DNA of 64,000 nucleotides, taken from positions 17,926,501 through 17,990,500 of the forward strand of contig NC_092323.1 in the NCBI RefSeq assembly GCF_036785885.1, given 5' to 3'. Under the pieces are notes generated by a model that was not told the origin of the DNA, made no database searches, and saw only the letters and a list, made by a program, of their open reading frames with translations. Position numbers and translations under genes: made by a program. Source of the DNA: Coffea arabica (taxonomy: Eukaryota; Streptophyta; Magnoliopsida; Gentianales; Rubiaceae). Of this stretch, positions 22,700 through 37,071 are shown piece after piece. Position 1 is the first letter of the stretch. Each line of letters starts with the position of its first letter.

Positions 22700-25600
22700 T
22701 TACAGGGAATGTATGTGCTTGATTTTCTGGATTGCCTGTTTTACCATTTTTGATGGTTCATCATATAAGATGGCAGGATCATCAAAATCAGCAGCCAAGC
22801 TTGGTTCCCCAAGAAAAGCACGGAAGGAGTCAGCCACTGAGTATGACAGGGATGTGAGGTTATATCCTCCTTCCAAGAAAAAGACACAGCGCCCACCACA
22901 CAAATCTTTGGCAAGTTGCTTGATGCTGGAAGCAAGCATGTAGTATGTTCCTGTTGTGTACTGCAGGCTAGCCAGTGGATCCAAGACATGCCCATCATAT
23001 CTGGAAATCATTTAGTCACAACTCAAAAGTGAGTCAGGAATTATTATTGTTATTGTTATTTTTTAAGGTCATGAAAGGAGACCAAAGTCACTTCCAGTAA
23101 TGTTACTCTACTATGAGAATACAAAAACTGTAATTAAGGTCTGCTCAAAGTTTTTCTACTTTACTGAAGTCAGTGCAAGTAGTCTGGATGCTACTTTATA
23201 CTGGTTACTTATGCTAATCTAGAAACAAAGTAAATGACAAGTCATCACACCTTCTCAGATGCAGAAGGGAAAATGAATTAAAGCCTGTAAATCTTTGAAT
23301 TGATAATAAGGGGGCAAAAAAAAAAACAAAGAAAACCACATAAATATGTCAAAAAAGAAAATAGAACAATAGAAATAACTCAGAAGGATCTGCCATCCAT
23401 AGTTTATTACATAATTCTAATGTGGTGTTAATAGAGAGTTTTCTTAAATAGATAATAAAAAAATATTGAAGGCAAAAGCTAAAGGACCTTAGAATCTGAA
23501 ATCAAATATGGAATGGACATATGATCTAGATAATTACCCTGCTGAAACAAGGATTATATCCGGCTTGAACCTCTGAGCACAAGGTGCAATAACTTCATCA
23601 AACACAGTTCGCATGGCAATATCACCTGAGCCACCTGGTAAAGGTAGATTCAGAGTTGCTCCTTCACCAGCTCCACGACCAACCTGATCTATTTTACCTG
23701 TGCCAGGGTAGCTTCCATCCTACATCAATTCACACTACAAGAATAAGAAGTCATGCTTTAACCAAATCTATATATTTGTGGCGTTCTGAAATATTCCAAA
23801 GTACGATTGTGGCTCTTTCTGAGACCTACTCACTTCTCCTGTCTCTTCTATAACCTTTTTCTTAAGTCAATTCCAATTTATTTTAGTGACACCACATAAT
23901 TCACGAAAGACAACCAAAAAAGCTTAACAAACAGGGCTACTTGAGAAGCATGCATGATTTTTTTCCTGAAATGGCTTGCTCGACAGGATGTGCATATTCA
24001 AGAGGCTCTATTGAATAGAGTAGACGAGAGAATATGCCTAAGTGAATTCTAACTGTAAACACATAAATAAGAGATTAGCTAAAAGCATTAAGGTACAAGG
24101 AACCACAAGACCATGGTCATCTGCATCTTCTAGACTTTTCTAAGAAATCACTTATCCACTTGTAGTTATTTTTTGCCTATATACACAGCCTCGTACTCCA
24201 TTCTCTCTCTCTGTATGCCTGTTGTTCAGGCTCGCACTTTCGCATGTTAATGAGAGAAGCTGAAGCTTCTTGCTGAAACCAACTCCTTTTCTTCCCTAGT
24301 TAAGCCACTGTAACTCAATATAACAGTCAAAGATGCAATTGGTAACGTTTCAATGATTACCTGGTGAGTTGAAAGAAAAAATATATCCGGGTCATCATAG
24401 AAAGCATCATTTGTGCCATTCCCATGGTGTACATCAAAATCAATGATAAACACACGTTTTAATCCATGAGCACGCTGAGCATAACGAGCAGCAATTGCAA
24501 CATTCCCAAACACACAAAAGCCCATTGGCCCTTTTGGAACAGCATGATGACCAGGAGGTCTTATCAGAGCAAAGCCAACAGGAGGATTATGGCTAACTTT
24601 TGATGCAGCAACCTGAAACGTTAGGAAACAACATAAAAAAGAGATTTCCAAGACTCTATTATTGGAGAAGGTCTGAAGTTTGTATAAGCCCAGAAGCAAA
24701 CTACACGCTGCATAGTTATCCCAGGCCAATGCCTCATGTCTCAGTCTGCAAGACTTTTAACAATTTCTACCAAGCAGCTAGCAATACGAAGGAGGGGAGA
24801 TCATCATGAAGTGACTAACGTCTTGGGTTGAGAAATCACCACTGAATCAACCAGGGAAGTTCCAGCTCCAGCAGCCAACAATGATTCCTGGAAGGTCTGC
24901 ACTATTTAAGATGCAAACATTAGAGGACTTGCCGCATGCTATTGGAGTGGCTGCAAAGGGAAGTCAGGCATTACATACAGTATGTCTCAAGGTCTATTTG
25001 AAAATAAGTTCATAATAAAATGTGCACTCTGCATGCAAAAAAAAAAAAAAAAAAGAAACCTTGTCACTATGGTGAAGTTTTAGTTCAACCCGTCTTTTAG
25101 GGTCAATGGGATGAGCTTTTTTATTAGTGCAGTGAAAAAAAGTGGTGACAAACAACAAGATTGTGGCTTCAGAACTAGACTGCCAGCCTTTAAGTTATGC
25201 AAAAGAGGAAGGATTCAAGCCATGTATTTTAATTGGACAAGCCTTCATAATTGTGATTCTGCCAAAGAATTATTGTGTTAATTAGGTTGGATTAGGATAG
25301 ATTGTTTCTAATTGAGTGCTCTGTATATTAGAAGCATAGGTCTCATTACCCTCATATTCTTTATTGTTTTCTAACAAACTGGTTTGGCTATATGGTAGAC
25401 CCCCACAATAGCAGGTTGTTTTGCTTTTGAAAATGTAAAAGAAAGGTAGGGTTTAACTTGGAAACAGAATATATTTCTGATGTGCATAATTTTTTGCTTT
25501 TCAATAGTACATTACTTTGTGCTTTTACACCCCAAATTTTCAATAGACACTATAAAGATGATTCCAAAGTAGAAACAAGCAACTCAGATTTCTTACTGTG

Positions 25601-28600
25601 GGCGTGGCATAAGTTGGTCCAGAGCCATCAATGAAGATTAAACCCTTTTCTGATGCCTGATCCATAACCTTAAAAGCATAAAAGTAAGAAGAGATGAGTA
25701 GATAGTAATATTTTGAATAAATAGCAATAATAGATGATATCATATAGCAATTATTTTTTCTTTTTGGGTTAGAGAGGAATTCAACAAAATATCAAAAGCA
25801 CAAAAGTCTATCAAAATCTAAGTGAAGTCCATCTCACTATGAGCTTTCAATAGGATATAATGCCATGCTTGTGTATTATTAGTTTAAATTGTTGGCCCAG
25901 CCCATCAGATTATCAATTTCATTATAAAAATTTGTCCAACAATTCTTATTAATTGGATAGAAAAGTTTTATGCAACTATTACTGGAAAATCCTTTTGAAT
26001 GACATGGATCTTCTGAACTGGTATCTGTTAGACAAACAATATCATTTGCCACTTCTTTGTTGGCTAAAGCCTTAGACTAACATTAAGCAGATAACTAATT
26101 ACCAGTAGCCATGAACCTAGCATCAACACTCTTTAAGTAGTGATAGGTGGGACAATAATCTATTTAACACAAGATCGTATGAATTTACATCATGGTGTCA
26201 TCACTAGAAACGTGATGGTAAAATGGTCAGAAAATGAGAATGTAAGGAAACTGATCCCCATGGGTGAAACTTAGAAGCAACAAAGCATTCAACAAGATCA
26301 GAGAAATTCTTCCCTGAATGGAGTGCATGTTTCCACTCACACATCAGGACAATTTGAAAGAAATTAGCAAAAGATGAAGACCCATTTAGTTTAAAGTTAC
26401 TCTAGAAGGGAGTACGTCATTGTTAACATTCAGAAAGGTCGAGGAAAGATGCAACACAGCCCAAATAAAAAGGAAAGATGCAAAATTTTCTTATACTACC
26501 GCGAAGCAAAAGTTCATCACTTGTCCATCTTTGACTAATAATTGGGTAGGGTTAGCAGTGTGCATTTCTAAATCATGTCATCGATTACTTGGTGGCAAGT
26601 AAATTATAATTTGTTACTGCTTGACTACAAAGAAAATTAATATTGACACCTTGGTCCACAGTAACAGCTGATGGATATCAACCCTTCCCCATGTTCAGGA
26701 TCTATGAATCCAAATCCATTCGGGTAATCAAGCTTTCTGGTGGTATATTTTCATGAGAATGACGCATAGTAAAGGTGAATTGGACAACTTCTTTCCTCAC
26801 ATGATAAGCAAGGTACGGTAAATAGAAATGTATGACAGTTTTGCTCGAGCTGCAACTTAAAAAATTTCCATAAATTTGTGTGCATCTGTCCATCTTGAAA
26901 GAAGCAGAAACTAAAGGTTATAAGTTCAGACTGTAATATCTTTTTTATACCATCAGAGATCAATTAAAACTTTCTCTTTGGACTTAATTTAAGGCACATA
27001 TGAGGATAAAAATTCAAAGCAGTATAACTATTTCTCAAAGGATAAAGCATTGCTTAAGAAATCATCCAAAATTGTTTCATGTTTGACCCAAGGAAATTCC
27101 TATGTCAAATTAAAATGCAGATGCGCATCGTTATCACCATAAACTCAAGGGCAAAAAATAATAATAATAACAATAATAATAAATAAAAATAAAAACAGAA
27201 ACAGATTCCACAGTAAACTAGATAGAGTATTTAAACAATTAACAATAGGCTAAATATCGCCTGTTGCCTAACAAAAGAAAAGAACAAAGAATCAGACCTA
27301 CCACAAGCTTAAAAAATAGGGATTATTCAATGTTTGCAGTATTTTAACCCCTGACAAAAATTGAGAGAAAAGAGAGGAAAGAACTCATTAACATTTATAT
27401 TTAAGCATGAGAGAGAGAGAGAGGGAGAAATTCACTAACATAACAAATTACACACAAGATATGAAGGACACATTATCTTTTAGTGGACAAAAATTAAAGT
27501 TAATTATTCCTAAGTTCTTAAAGCAATATGCCTAATCAAATACAATTCATATAAACAGTGTTGGTAATAATAGCTACCTTCTCAAGCCCAGAGACATATG
27601 CTTTTGCATGAACACTTGCTATGTCATCTACTGAAGCAGGTCTTAAGCTTTGAAGTTCAATGACTTCCGAGCCACGAAACTGTAACATAGACAGTTTGAT
27701 GTGTTAAATATGCACCATGCAAGTGACATAGCATGAAAAGTTCAAAAAATATCTGAACCTATAAAGAAGTTATACTATTCAAGCTTACAATCTTGCCCCT
27801 CTCTGTAAACATATGCACAAACTGAGAAAGTGATATGCAACTTCTGGTGCACACTAAAATGCACTTAGTACAGGGATAGCTGCTTATCGAAAGCAATTTA
27901 TATATATATATATACATATACATACACACACACACATATATATTTGTATGTATGTATGTATATGTATACATATATATGTGTGTGTGTGTGTACGTATATA
28001 TATATTTACTTATTACACCTACATAGCATGGCATACATCATTAAGCAAATGACAGATAGTGTCGATCAATAATCACTTATACACCTAACAGATTGCTCAA
28101 TTTCCAACACAAAACAGAAAGGATTACCTTATATATAAGAAACTATCACCTAATATTGAGGAATACTATCCTACAACTTGCTTATAAATATCCCAGTCCA
28201 GGATAATCACACAGTGGTGACAACAAGCAACATCACAGCCTGCAGGAAATCATCAAAACTCTTGATCTTCGGCAAGTTGCTTGCACCAACATGATTAAGA
28301 GAAGAAAAACATGACTATCACCATCCAGAGGGTTAGAGCATCCAGCCGAAATTCCCTCCAATCATGAGAAGAGGTCATATTTAATACGTCACCACCTCCC
28401 AAAACACTGATTGAAACTCTATTAGAGATTTGAGAGTAAAAGTTCCACAATCCATTTATTTTATGTCAAATATGTTAGTTCTTTGTTTAATAAATATTTT
28501 GGCTGCTAAATGTTTCTGAGAGAGAGAGAGAAATAGTGATGACAAAAATACAAGGCAGGGGTTGTGGCTACTAAAAATTGTTCATGTGGAAATCCATAGG

Positions 28601-31600
28601 GTAAATCGATACCAACATGTCAATTCAGTTTCAGGAAATTGAGAGGTTAGCCAGTAGGTGTACCATCAAAAGTTCACATCTTATGTTTCATCCAGGAAAT
28701 GAGATGCAGTACCAAGAGGTGAAACAGGGTGGAAAATAAACACATTTCTAGTGCGTCTTTTCTTTAAGAAAAATTTCTTGACATTATGCTTTTCTTACAG
28801 CAAAATACATAGAAGTATATAGACGCCTCCTTAAAATGCAGTTATTTTGCCAGGAGATTTTAGACCAAGAATGAAAAAACTTGAAGATAGGTGATTCTCA
28901 TATATATCTCTAGGCACTAATATGCATGTCTGTTTCTACACCTACTATCCAACATCACCCACATAGGGACATCTTCAACTTAAGGTATCAATCACAAGCT
29001 ATCAACTAGGCTTTGTTCAACAGAATTGCTTTTGCCTCATCTATTGTGAGTGTATCGTTATACAACAAAAGAAGAAAATGAGACAAAATTAATTACAAGT
29101 AAAAGAAGTATTATAAGGAAAAGAAAGGCACATGTTTCCACACCTTTGAAGTCAACTCCACCTTCTCAAGCGCATCCATGATGGCAGGTACTCTAGAATT
29201 GCATTCAGGATGTGATTCCTAAAAAAGAAATCAACTCAAAGTTTCAACAAGGACATGATACCCCAAATATTACATTGCTGAAAATGGCTTCATGTGTTCC
29301 AAGGAACTAGATAATCAGCAAGACACTCGATCCACAGCATAACATGTGAAAATGTTGAGAAGGACAAACTCAGTTCATCCTGATTTATCATGCTGTTAAC
29401 ATGCAAAGTCTGGAGACTATCATCCAATCTCTGTCATCATTTATCATGCTATTAACATGCAGAGTCTAGACAATGATTTCACAATAGTTGAAAGAATAAC
29501 TGGATCTCAAATCCTAAACCACTTTGATAATATGCATTTACATTCCACAAGCAAAAAAGAGAAGCAAGAGAACCTTGAAACATGGAGATTCCATTTTTGA
29601 AAAAAAGTGGTAGACTGCAAGGCATACATGGTCAATTCTTGTTAAAAAACTACATATTAATGCAATCGGCGATTCGGAAAAAATGTAAGCATTGCTTAGA
29701 ACTTAAAAAACAAATTTTAGAGATAAAGAAGAAAATTAAATATATCCAGCACATGAAATCAAAATATAAATAGAAAATGAATAATGAACAGAAGTCTGCA
29801 GGACTGTGTAAGATGAAGTTAAGGTGTTAATTACATGGTTATGTAATGATAACTGAAGAAAATCTTAGAAAACAAGTGCACCATTCTTTGGATTTGCTTA
29901 AGATAATTCTGCCTTCTACCCCTCTTTTGTTTGATGTACAAACCAAAGAGAGTTGTCTTTTTCATGGTTTTCCTTACTTTTTTTGGGGGAAAAAAGGCAA
30001 TGTCTTATGTGATTTTTTAAGCTTCATGAAAAAACACAGAGAGAATCATAATAGTGAAGAGCACTAACATGATAAAAAATTTGTAGATCTTAAAAATGAT
30101 TCAGTTACCCTATCACATTAGCCTCTTAGTAAATCCAAAGATTTTGAATTAGGTACGGCTAATAACAACTAAAAGTATGCCCCGCATCTTTACTACTATT
30201 GCAAACTTTATTGGTAGCGATTATATCAGAGCACTCAATTATTTCCTCTTATTTTTGGTGACGGATATCCTATATGAGGTTGAGAATCCTTAAAACAGCA
30301 AAAAAAAAATGCTTGGTGAAAAGATGATTAGATGATTGCATTCTTTTTGGCCACAAGCCTTTAACTTTAAGAATTTCTAATAAAGACATTTGCTTTTGGC
30401 TATCACTACCAATTTTTGTTTTTGAGGTCACTGAGCAGCCGGATTCAAAGATTTCAAACAAATGAATTATAGCTCCAAGTATATAATTCATCCAATATTT
30501 CATTTCAAGCCCATCAACGGCACTTCTGGTACAGTGAAAGAGCTCTAGATAGTAACTCTTGGTTTAGACGTACTAATCAAGTTGGAAAATTCTGTCCATC
30601 ACCAGGGAACAAAACAATGAGGACTAATATTTACATTTCCACATAATAAACTTCAAAGAAAAATTATATTGATTTTACTCCTAAATAAATAGCTCAAATC
30701 TGCTCCAAACTATACTCTTTGAAATTTTTGCTGCAAATTCAAGCTGCCATTCATTGCTACGTAACTAAATGGAATAGCAACTGAATTATTAACCGCAAAT
30801 AACTCAGTGCCTCTAGAGGCAGCATAATGATTTAGCCTGTGGCAACTCTAATTTCACACAGATCGATTGACATTTCTTTATTGACACTTATGAAACTCAA
30901 ACTCGTGCAATAATAAGGAAAGGAAACAGCCAAAAAATGTACCATAAGAAACTTGTCTATAGCTTTTCAATAACTAGCACAATCTCCACATAACAGCAGA
31001 AGACCAGGTAGCTGTACCTTGTTATGTCCCATGGCAGGAGCAACAGAATAAATGACTTTGGCATCCGTTGTCTCACTAATGGAAGGTGTGGTAGGATTGT
31101 TCTCTGAGAAATTTGAACAATAAATAGAACCTCTACTAATCTTGAAGGAATATTCACTTTGCAGCCTCAGGAAAACTCTGTTCCTCGCATCAGATTTGCA
31201 CATGTGATGGTTCATTGACATGCATATCTGGTGCCTCATCCGGAAGCAAGCATTCCCAACTGAAGGGATACAATACATTGCTTAGCAAAAGTATGAATTC
31301 AAGACATGCAACCAGGGTGAAATAGTAAACTATGGAATAAGAAGATAACAATGTTCAGAACATATTCTAATAGTTCTGCAAGCTGAAGCAGATACATTTC
31401 ACTAAATTGAAGCTAAAGAATCATCTAGAGAACGACTCAACATGTCCAAAAGACCAAGATCAGATTATTCTCCTTCTACATCTTTATAGGCTTAGTCAGG
31501 CAAACATATCCATAAATCAATCCCTGTTTGTACTTTCCAGCCTTATTGAAAGGTTGGCCAGTTAACTAAGACTGATTACAGAGGGAGACTGGCCATTAGC

Positions 31601-32640
31601 ATCCACAATTCATTAGGTGAAACTAGAGTCCTACAGCAACATTAAAGCCTAGCAAAAATGTAGAACCTTGCCATAATATTATACTGATGCACATGTATCA
31701 GTTTTTCCTTCCCCATCTTAGGAAGTCTAAAAATTTTCATGCTCCTCAAATTTCAGAATGCAACACACACAGAGTACGGAGGTGACACTAATAAAACCAG
31801 GATTTGCAATTTGGAGGGAAGGCGTGTTGTCGGTGGGGGGACTGCAAACTTGTGATGAAGAAAAAGAAGGAAAAAGATAATTTTGCAATCTTTATTTCAA
31901 CTCCACTAATAAACGCGAAAAACATTTTCAACCACCTAACTCAAAAAAGAAATAAATTCAAACATCCTATATTCGGCACAAAAGGGATCAACAGCAAGTT
32001 TTGAAAGGTAATGGCCAAACCGAAAACACAAAATTAAACAAATTAATCCCTAATCATTGATTAATCTAGGATTTTGATAATTAAATAAAGATGGCCTTAT
32101 TGTATCACTTCTATCTGCATTCTGTTTCCCAGCCTCACCCCTATCCCACAGCTCCAACCGTCTCTCCGAGGCCAAGATAAACAGGATTAAAACACTGATT
32201 CATATCGTAATCTGAATTTCAAAAAATAAAATAAAATAGAAAGAATAAACTGCATAATCATACTATCCATAACTACCGTACAAGATTCCAACAACTTCAG
32301 TTGAAACCTTAAAGCATAATTCATGTGGTCAATGGCAACTTTTGGTGCATTGACAAAAAATGAAATAAGCAATTGTAAACACCACATAATCTGAACCACT
32401 TAATCACCAGATAAAATCAGGATTAAGCCTTCTTTCCACTATCAGCAGAAGCAATCAAAACTTTCCTATTTCAGGGAATTCTACAAAATAACATCAAATC
32501 ATGTATAAACAGACAAAGATAAGACGAGCCCAGAAAATTGAACAAGTAAATATTACGGATTAACTACTAAAAGTACATGAGATAGGAAGGGAGAAAGGGG
32601 CACCTGATGAAGGAGGAGAGAAGATAGGCTGGAGCTCCAT
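22700..32640 (-). CDS. HDA14: Histone deacetylase HDA14-like, nine exons, 439 aa
   Basis: Zinc-dependent class II-type deacetylase, removing acetyl groups from lysines. Arabidopsis HDA14 acts largely in organelles (chloroplast stroma), and the Ser/Arg-rich N-terminus here fits a transit peptide. Exons, all GT-AG: 32604-32640, 31018-31259, 29144-29218, 27578-27679, 25597-25668, 24840-24896, 24361-24612, 23538-23719, 22700-23000. The phases sum to 440 codons including the stop. Landmarks: [18 protein letters not shown] at the domain start, [17 protein letters not shown] (His 217/218), [14 protein letters not shown] (zinc ligands Asp255 and His257), [11 protein letters not shown] (Asp342), FFLEGGYNL (catalytic Tyr). 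The tail [20 protein letters not shown] also resembles HDA14. The start gives a 37-nt first exon, the least certain part. Long introns account for most of the 10 kb. A broken copy of the last exon lies at 9718-13922. Confidence 0.93.
27899..28007. repeat. Dinucleotide repeat with inverted CA/TG arms in an HDA14 intron
   Basis: A run of TA, then CATACACACACACACA, a short TGTATGTATGTATG spacer, then ATATATGTGTGTGTGTGTG and TA again. The (CA)n and (TG)n blocks are inverted relative to one another and bordered by TA runs, so the strand can fold into a long imperfect hairpin. It lies between exons 3 and 4 of the deacetylase gene. Confidence 0.75.
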
Positions 32641-32682
32641 TTGGTGCCACACATGCCTAACCAGGTTTTTTCAAATCTAACC

Positions 32683-32690
32683 CTTATATA
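32683..32690 (-). promoter_or_regulatory. Candidate TATA box of the HDA14-like gene
   Basis: Read on the minus strand the sequence is CCTATATAAGGG, with TATATAAG at 32690-32683, about 45 bases before the proposed start codon. This would give a very short 5' leader. A start farther upstream, or no use of this box, is possible. Confidence 0.4.
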
Positions 32691-33423
32691 GGTATGTACC
32701 ATGTAGCGTACCACACCAGATTTTTTCTTCCCCTTTCTTTTTTACTTTTGTTTTATTCTTTTTTTTTTTTCAGGTTTGATACTTTTCATTAATAATCTAA
32801 AAATCTATTTAAATATATTAACTCAGTAAGAGAGTTATAATAATGTAATTATAGTTATAATACTTAAAACCAATATACTTTATGTCAAAAAAATATTATT
32901 GATGAAAAATATTTGTATATATAGTTCTTTAAGAAAGTAGCCTATGATGAATTCACTTTTATATAGTCAACATTTCCTTACATTTTAGTATTTCATTAAG
33001 TCTTTCTTTTCTTCGAGATAAAATTAGCAACTTTCGTAGTCAGCAATAAATTATAAACAACCTAATATGCCATAATATTTTCTGAAATCCGTAAAATTAA
33101 CCTTAAAATCTTTAACCTCAAACTAATTTGGGCCCCATGACGCATTCTAATCAAAAATTAGATCCGACCTTGTACTAATTATTAGTTAAGTTACTCCACT
33201 AGTTTATTCCTTAACCCCACAAAATAATCTTTTCAGTTTTTCCTATCTAATTATCTAATTTTGACACCTTAGAGTACAAACTTAAATATTATCTTCAAAA
33301 TACTTTACTAACAACTCCATGGAAAATGTAATGCTAACCAATCAAAGCCCGATGAGCGCAGAAGATGACGCCGATGACCCACTACTTTTTAAGTAATGGT
33401 ATGTATAATGGTGTTTTCATCAT

Positions 33424-33536
33424 GGGGAGTGATATTTGCACTCCTCAATTAGCTTCTAGCACGTCTTGAAAGTTATATTTTTAGTGAATGAATTGGAGTG
33501 TTAGAGGTTAAATGAGGAGTGCGAATATCAATTCCC
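33424..33536. mobile_element. 113-bp MULE-type MITE with perfect 9-bp duplication
   Basis: The left end GGGGAGTGATATTTGCACTCC mirrors the right end read inverted, GGGAATTGATATTCGCACTCC. The inner part also pairs (CTCAATTAGCTTCTAGCAC with CTCATTTAACCTCTAACAC). TTTCATCAT occurs at 33415-33423 and 33537-33545, a perfect 9-bp duplication as made by Mutator-like transposases. Nearly the whole element can fold into one hairpin. Confidence 0.9.
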
Positions 33537-34610
33537 TTTCATCATCACTGAATCGCCTCCTATGTGGATGTCTAAACAGGAAATGTCACGTCATAATAGC
33601 TTCATTCCTAAATTTAGAAAATGAATCTTTTTAATTTTGAAAATTTTGAATTTAGGAAATAATTTTGGTTTCATTAAGTATCCTTATTCACGTGAGGAAA
33701 GTAATTGTAAAGAAAGATTTGTAATCCAACTTTTATGTTTCTTTCTTCGCCGATACACCACAAACCTGTCTACCACTCCACATTCTTCCACCATTTTTAA
33801 TAGACACCATTAACAACTTCAAATGACGTAATTTTGCAAAGAAAGTAGAAATTAATGGGATTAATTCATGCCTATGGAACAACATAGCAAGAATGAAGGG
33901 TTGAGGTATATGGAATTACTAAACTTGAATGCTTTAGAGTTTTTTTTTTTCAAGTATTTTCATTTTTGATTAAACAAACCATTTGAATCCCATTTGTTTT
34001 AAACACAAAAACTCCATTTAATTAAAAAAAAAATCCATTTGACATAAGTTCTATGGCTATCTCTTTTTTCTTTTCTGGCATCAATTTGTTTTGGCGTAAT
34101 TTAGACCAATAGCACCTTGTTGGTGGAGGAAAAAAAAAGTACGAATAATGATGTGTATTATCCTTTTTTTCATCATTAGTGCATTACTTTCTATGTACTG
34201 ATGATGTGGTATTCAATTATAGAAAAATGATGTGGCAATTGTTATATAAAATAAAAATTGTTTACAACCCAAAATGTTTCTTTTATACATTATATTATAC
34301 ATAATTGGTTGCCAAAACACAATGATTTACCTTTTTCACTGGGTTAGATTAGGAATCATATGTATGAAATATTGGCATGAGAAAGTGTAAATGACGTGGA
34401 AGGATGCTTTAGAGTAACAAGGGTCTGCATATATTACCTCCCCAAAAGTATACTTAATAGTTTAGGCACTCACATGTATGCTTAATTAGTATCTTACCTG
34501 TACAAAGTACTCATATTAAGTGCAAAAAAAAAAAAAAAAAGTACTCATATTAAAGCATATGTGCAGGATTTATGTAGCACAACATATGTACAAACTTAAA
34601 CCAGTACGTC

Positions 34611-34947
34611 TAGAGGTATAAATGAATCTAATCAAACTAAACGCCTTACTAATCAAGTTTGTCTGATTATATTGACAAGTTTGAAATTATGTTCAAATTT
34701 GGTTTGTTTATTTGTCGAGTCAAACTAAAAGGAGCTTTTACTAAGGCGAACTCAAGTAGGGCTTGAGTAGCTTGAAGTTATTATTTATAAACTCCAATTT
34801 TATGCTAATCAAGCCAAATTCAAGTCAAATTTAAAATTTTGTCAAATACAAAAGGCTATTCAAGTTTGATTTGATTAATTTGCAAGCCGAACTCGAACGA
34901 GTTGAATTTATCGAGTATCAAATAGTTTAATTCATCTTTCAACCTTA
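34611..34947. mobile_element. Diverged hAT-like MITE
   Basis: Starts TAGAGGTATAAATGAAT and ends, inverted, TAAGGTTGAAAGATGAAT. The flanks AGTACGTC (34603-34610) and AGTAGATC (34948-34955) match at 6 of 8. The interior carries GAGTCAAACT, CAAGCCGAACTCGAACGAG and GAGTAGCTTG words like the CTCGAG family at 4232 and 14229, but more decayed. Confidence 0.5.
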
Positions 34948-37021
34948 AGTAGATCTCATTCAAAAGCACAAAAAAAAAGGGGGGAAAAGACTAGTATAAA
35001 GTAATGCTCCTTAAGCCAGCTCTTTTTTTTTTCTCTTTTTTTTTTAAATAAGTGGAAGCTCTCGAGTCTTGAATCCAAAACTTCCTACTTACTTACGGTC
35101 CATCCCACCTTATTATCCAATCCAACCCTCTCCTGATTCCTTGGGGCTTGATATATGGATAATCCTATATTGTCTTTTCAGACTATAGCTTGTGTCCGTA
35201 TAGCCACCGAACTTGTAAAGTTTTCTTATGTAGCCATTGAGTGTCCATCCATTATGCTTCATCTAACTCTTCTGAGCCCATGAATTATGCTCTTTTTAAA
35301 CACTGTTAATAGCCCAGTTCGATGGCGTTAGTTTTCCCCCCCTTTTTCTTCTATAATCAACAAAGTTTTCAAAACTTAACTTCTCTAATTCTTGTCATTC
35401 TTCAAACATGTTATATCAGAATTCTATTAAGCAAAGAATCACTTGGTAGATTAGCACTTGCATTTGAATTAGCCACCACAATCAATTCCAAGCAGCGTCA
35501 ACGAAACAAAGAAGATTTTAATTCATGGCCATATTTTAAAAGAAAATGAAACATTTTCGAATTCATAGTAGGATCCAAACTTCCAATTCCACATAAACAT
35601 GTGATTGAGTAAATAAAGTGTTACAAGAATATAGATGGCAGGGGAAGTGTAGGCTATTTACTAAAAGCAGTTTAACAAAAATATATAGGTGGATCGACTA
35701 AATAAAGTTGATTACGTGCTTAAAATTTGGTCCCATAACCAACTATTAGTTTCTCTACTAGGCATAGGGTGAAGTTGTTTGATCTTAATTACATGTTTCT
35801 AATTTTGATTTCTTCATTTTAAATTTACATTACAACCACAATTCAAAGAACTCGTAGAATGTGCTTTTCCGATGGAAAATCTGTACATTTTCTGTAAACA
35901 CATTTTTCAATCGCTTTTTTACCTCACATTCATTAAATTGTTACGGTATATATATATATATTACAAAAACTCCTAAAAGTAGCAATCCGAACAAGGTCGT
36001 ATTTTTCTCTAATATCCAAATTGGAAATAAAATGTGTATGTGCTTTCATTAAGCTCATCCAGCCACACAAAAAGTCAATCCTGCAAGTTGCCTCTCATTT
36101 CTAATTGCAACATGTTATTTTGTTATAGGACTTCTTGTAGTTTTTTATTTCAAAAACACCTTCCAAAAATAGCCAATTAATATGGAGCCGTCATAAACAA
36201 GAGAAGCTTCAACAAGGCATAGTAAAAGTGAATTTTGTAAGTAAAATACCTTGCGTTTGCGCTTTCTTTCTTCCTTTTCTATTTGTCATTGGAAACTTTT
36301 ATATAAGTTCTATTTGGTCGAGTTCGAACTCAAACTTACTTGAATATAATAACTCGAGCTCGAGATTAATTATTAAAACCTCGACGAGTTTGAGTTCAAG
36401 CTGAAGTTCAAGTATTTTTACTCAAAATAGAACTCAAATAGTACATAATTCAGGCTTGACTTGATGCGATAACAACCTTACTTTTGTGGAATTTTAGCCA
36501 TGGGGCCTGTACTACTTGAATGGACAACAGGAGGAGGAAAGTTCACGGGCGAAATAGGCCAAGTAAAGACGAAAGCATTCTACAAATCAAAAGCCAACAA
36601 ATCAAACCCTCTCCATATTCAATGACTATGACAAGAAACACAAAAAGAAATGAGTAGATCACTTTGTTTATGGCTGTGGTTAAATCCTTACAAAACAAGC
36701 CAGAACAAGAAGAACTTCTCTTTAATTCTGATCCACAAATTAGATTCATCTCTTCAAGTCGTCATCATCTTTATCCATCAAATTAGCAGACATGGCCTTT
36801 GAAATTTTGAGGGCTAAAACCTACTTTATTTGTTTTTGTAAACCTATTATCTACTCATGGTGCTAGAATTTTCACTTTGTTTAATCGTTAGTCAATATCA
36901 ATATTATCAGTGTCTTAGTCTAAGTACACTTACAATATCAAATACAATGTCAAGTTCTTCTTTCAAAATGGCCTATAATATTAACTCTATATGTTTCATA
37001 TTAACCACTTTTTCCCGTTAT

Positions 37022-37022
<1 letters not shown>

Positions 37023-37069
<47 letters not shown>
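37023..37069. repeat. (AT)n microsatellite
   Basis: About 22 uninterrupted AT units. No element boundary could be tied to it. Confidence 0.95.
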
Positions 37070-37071
<2 letters not shown>

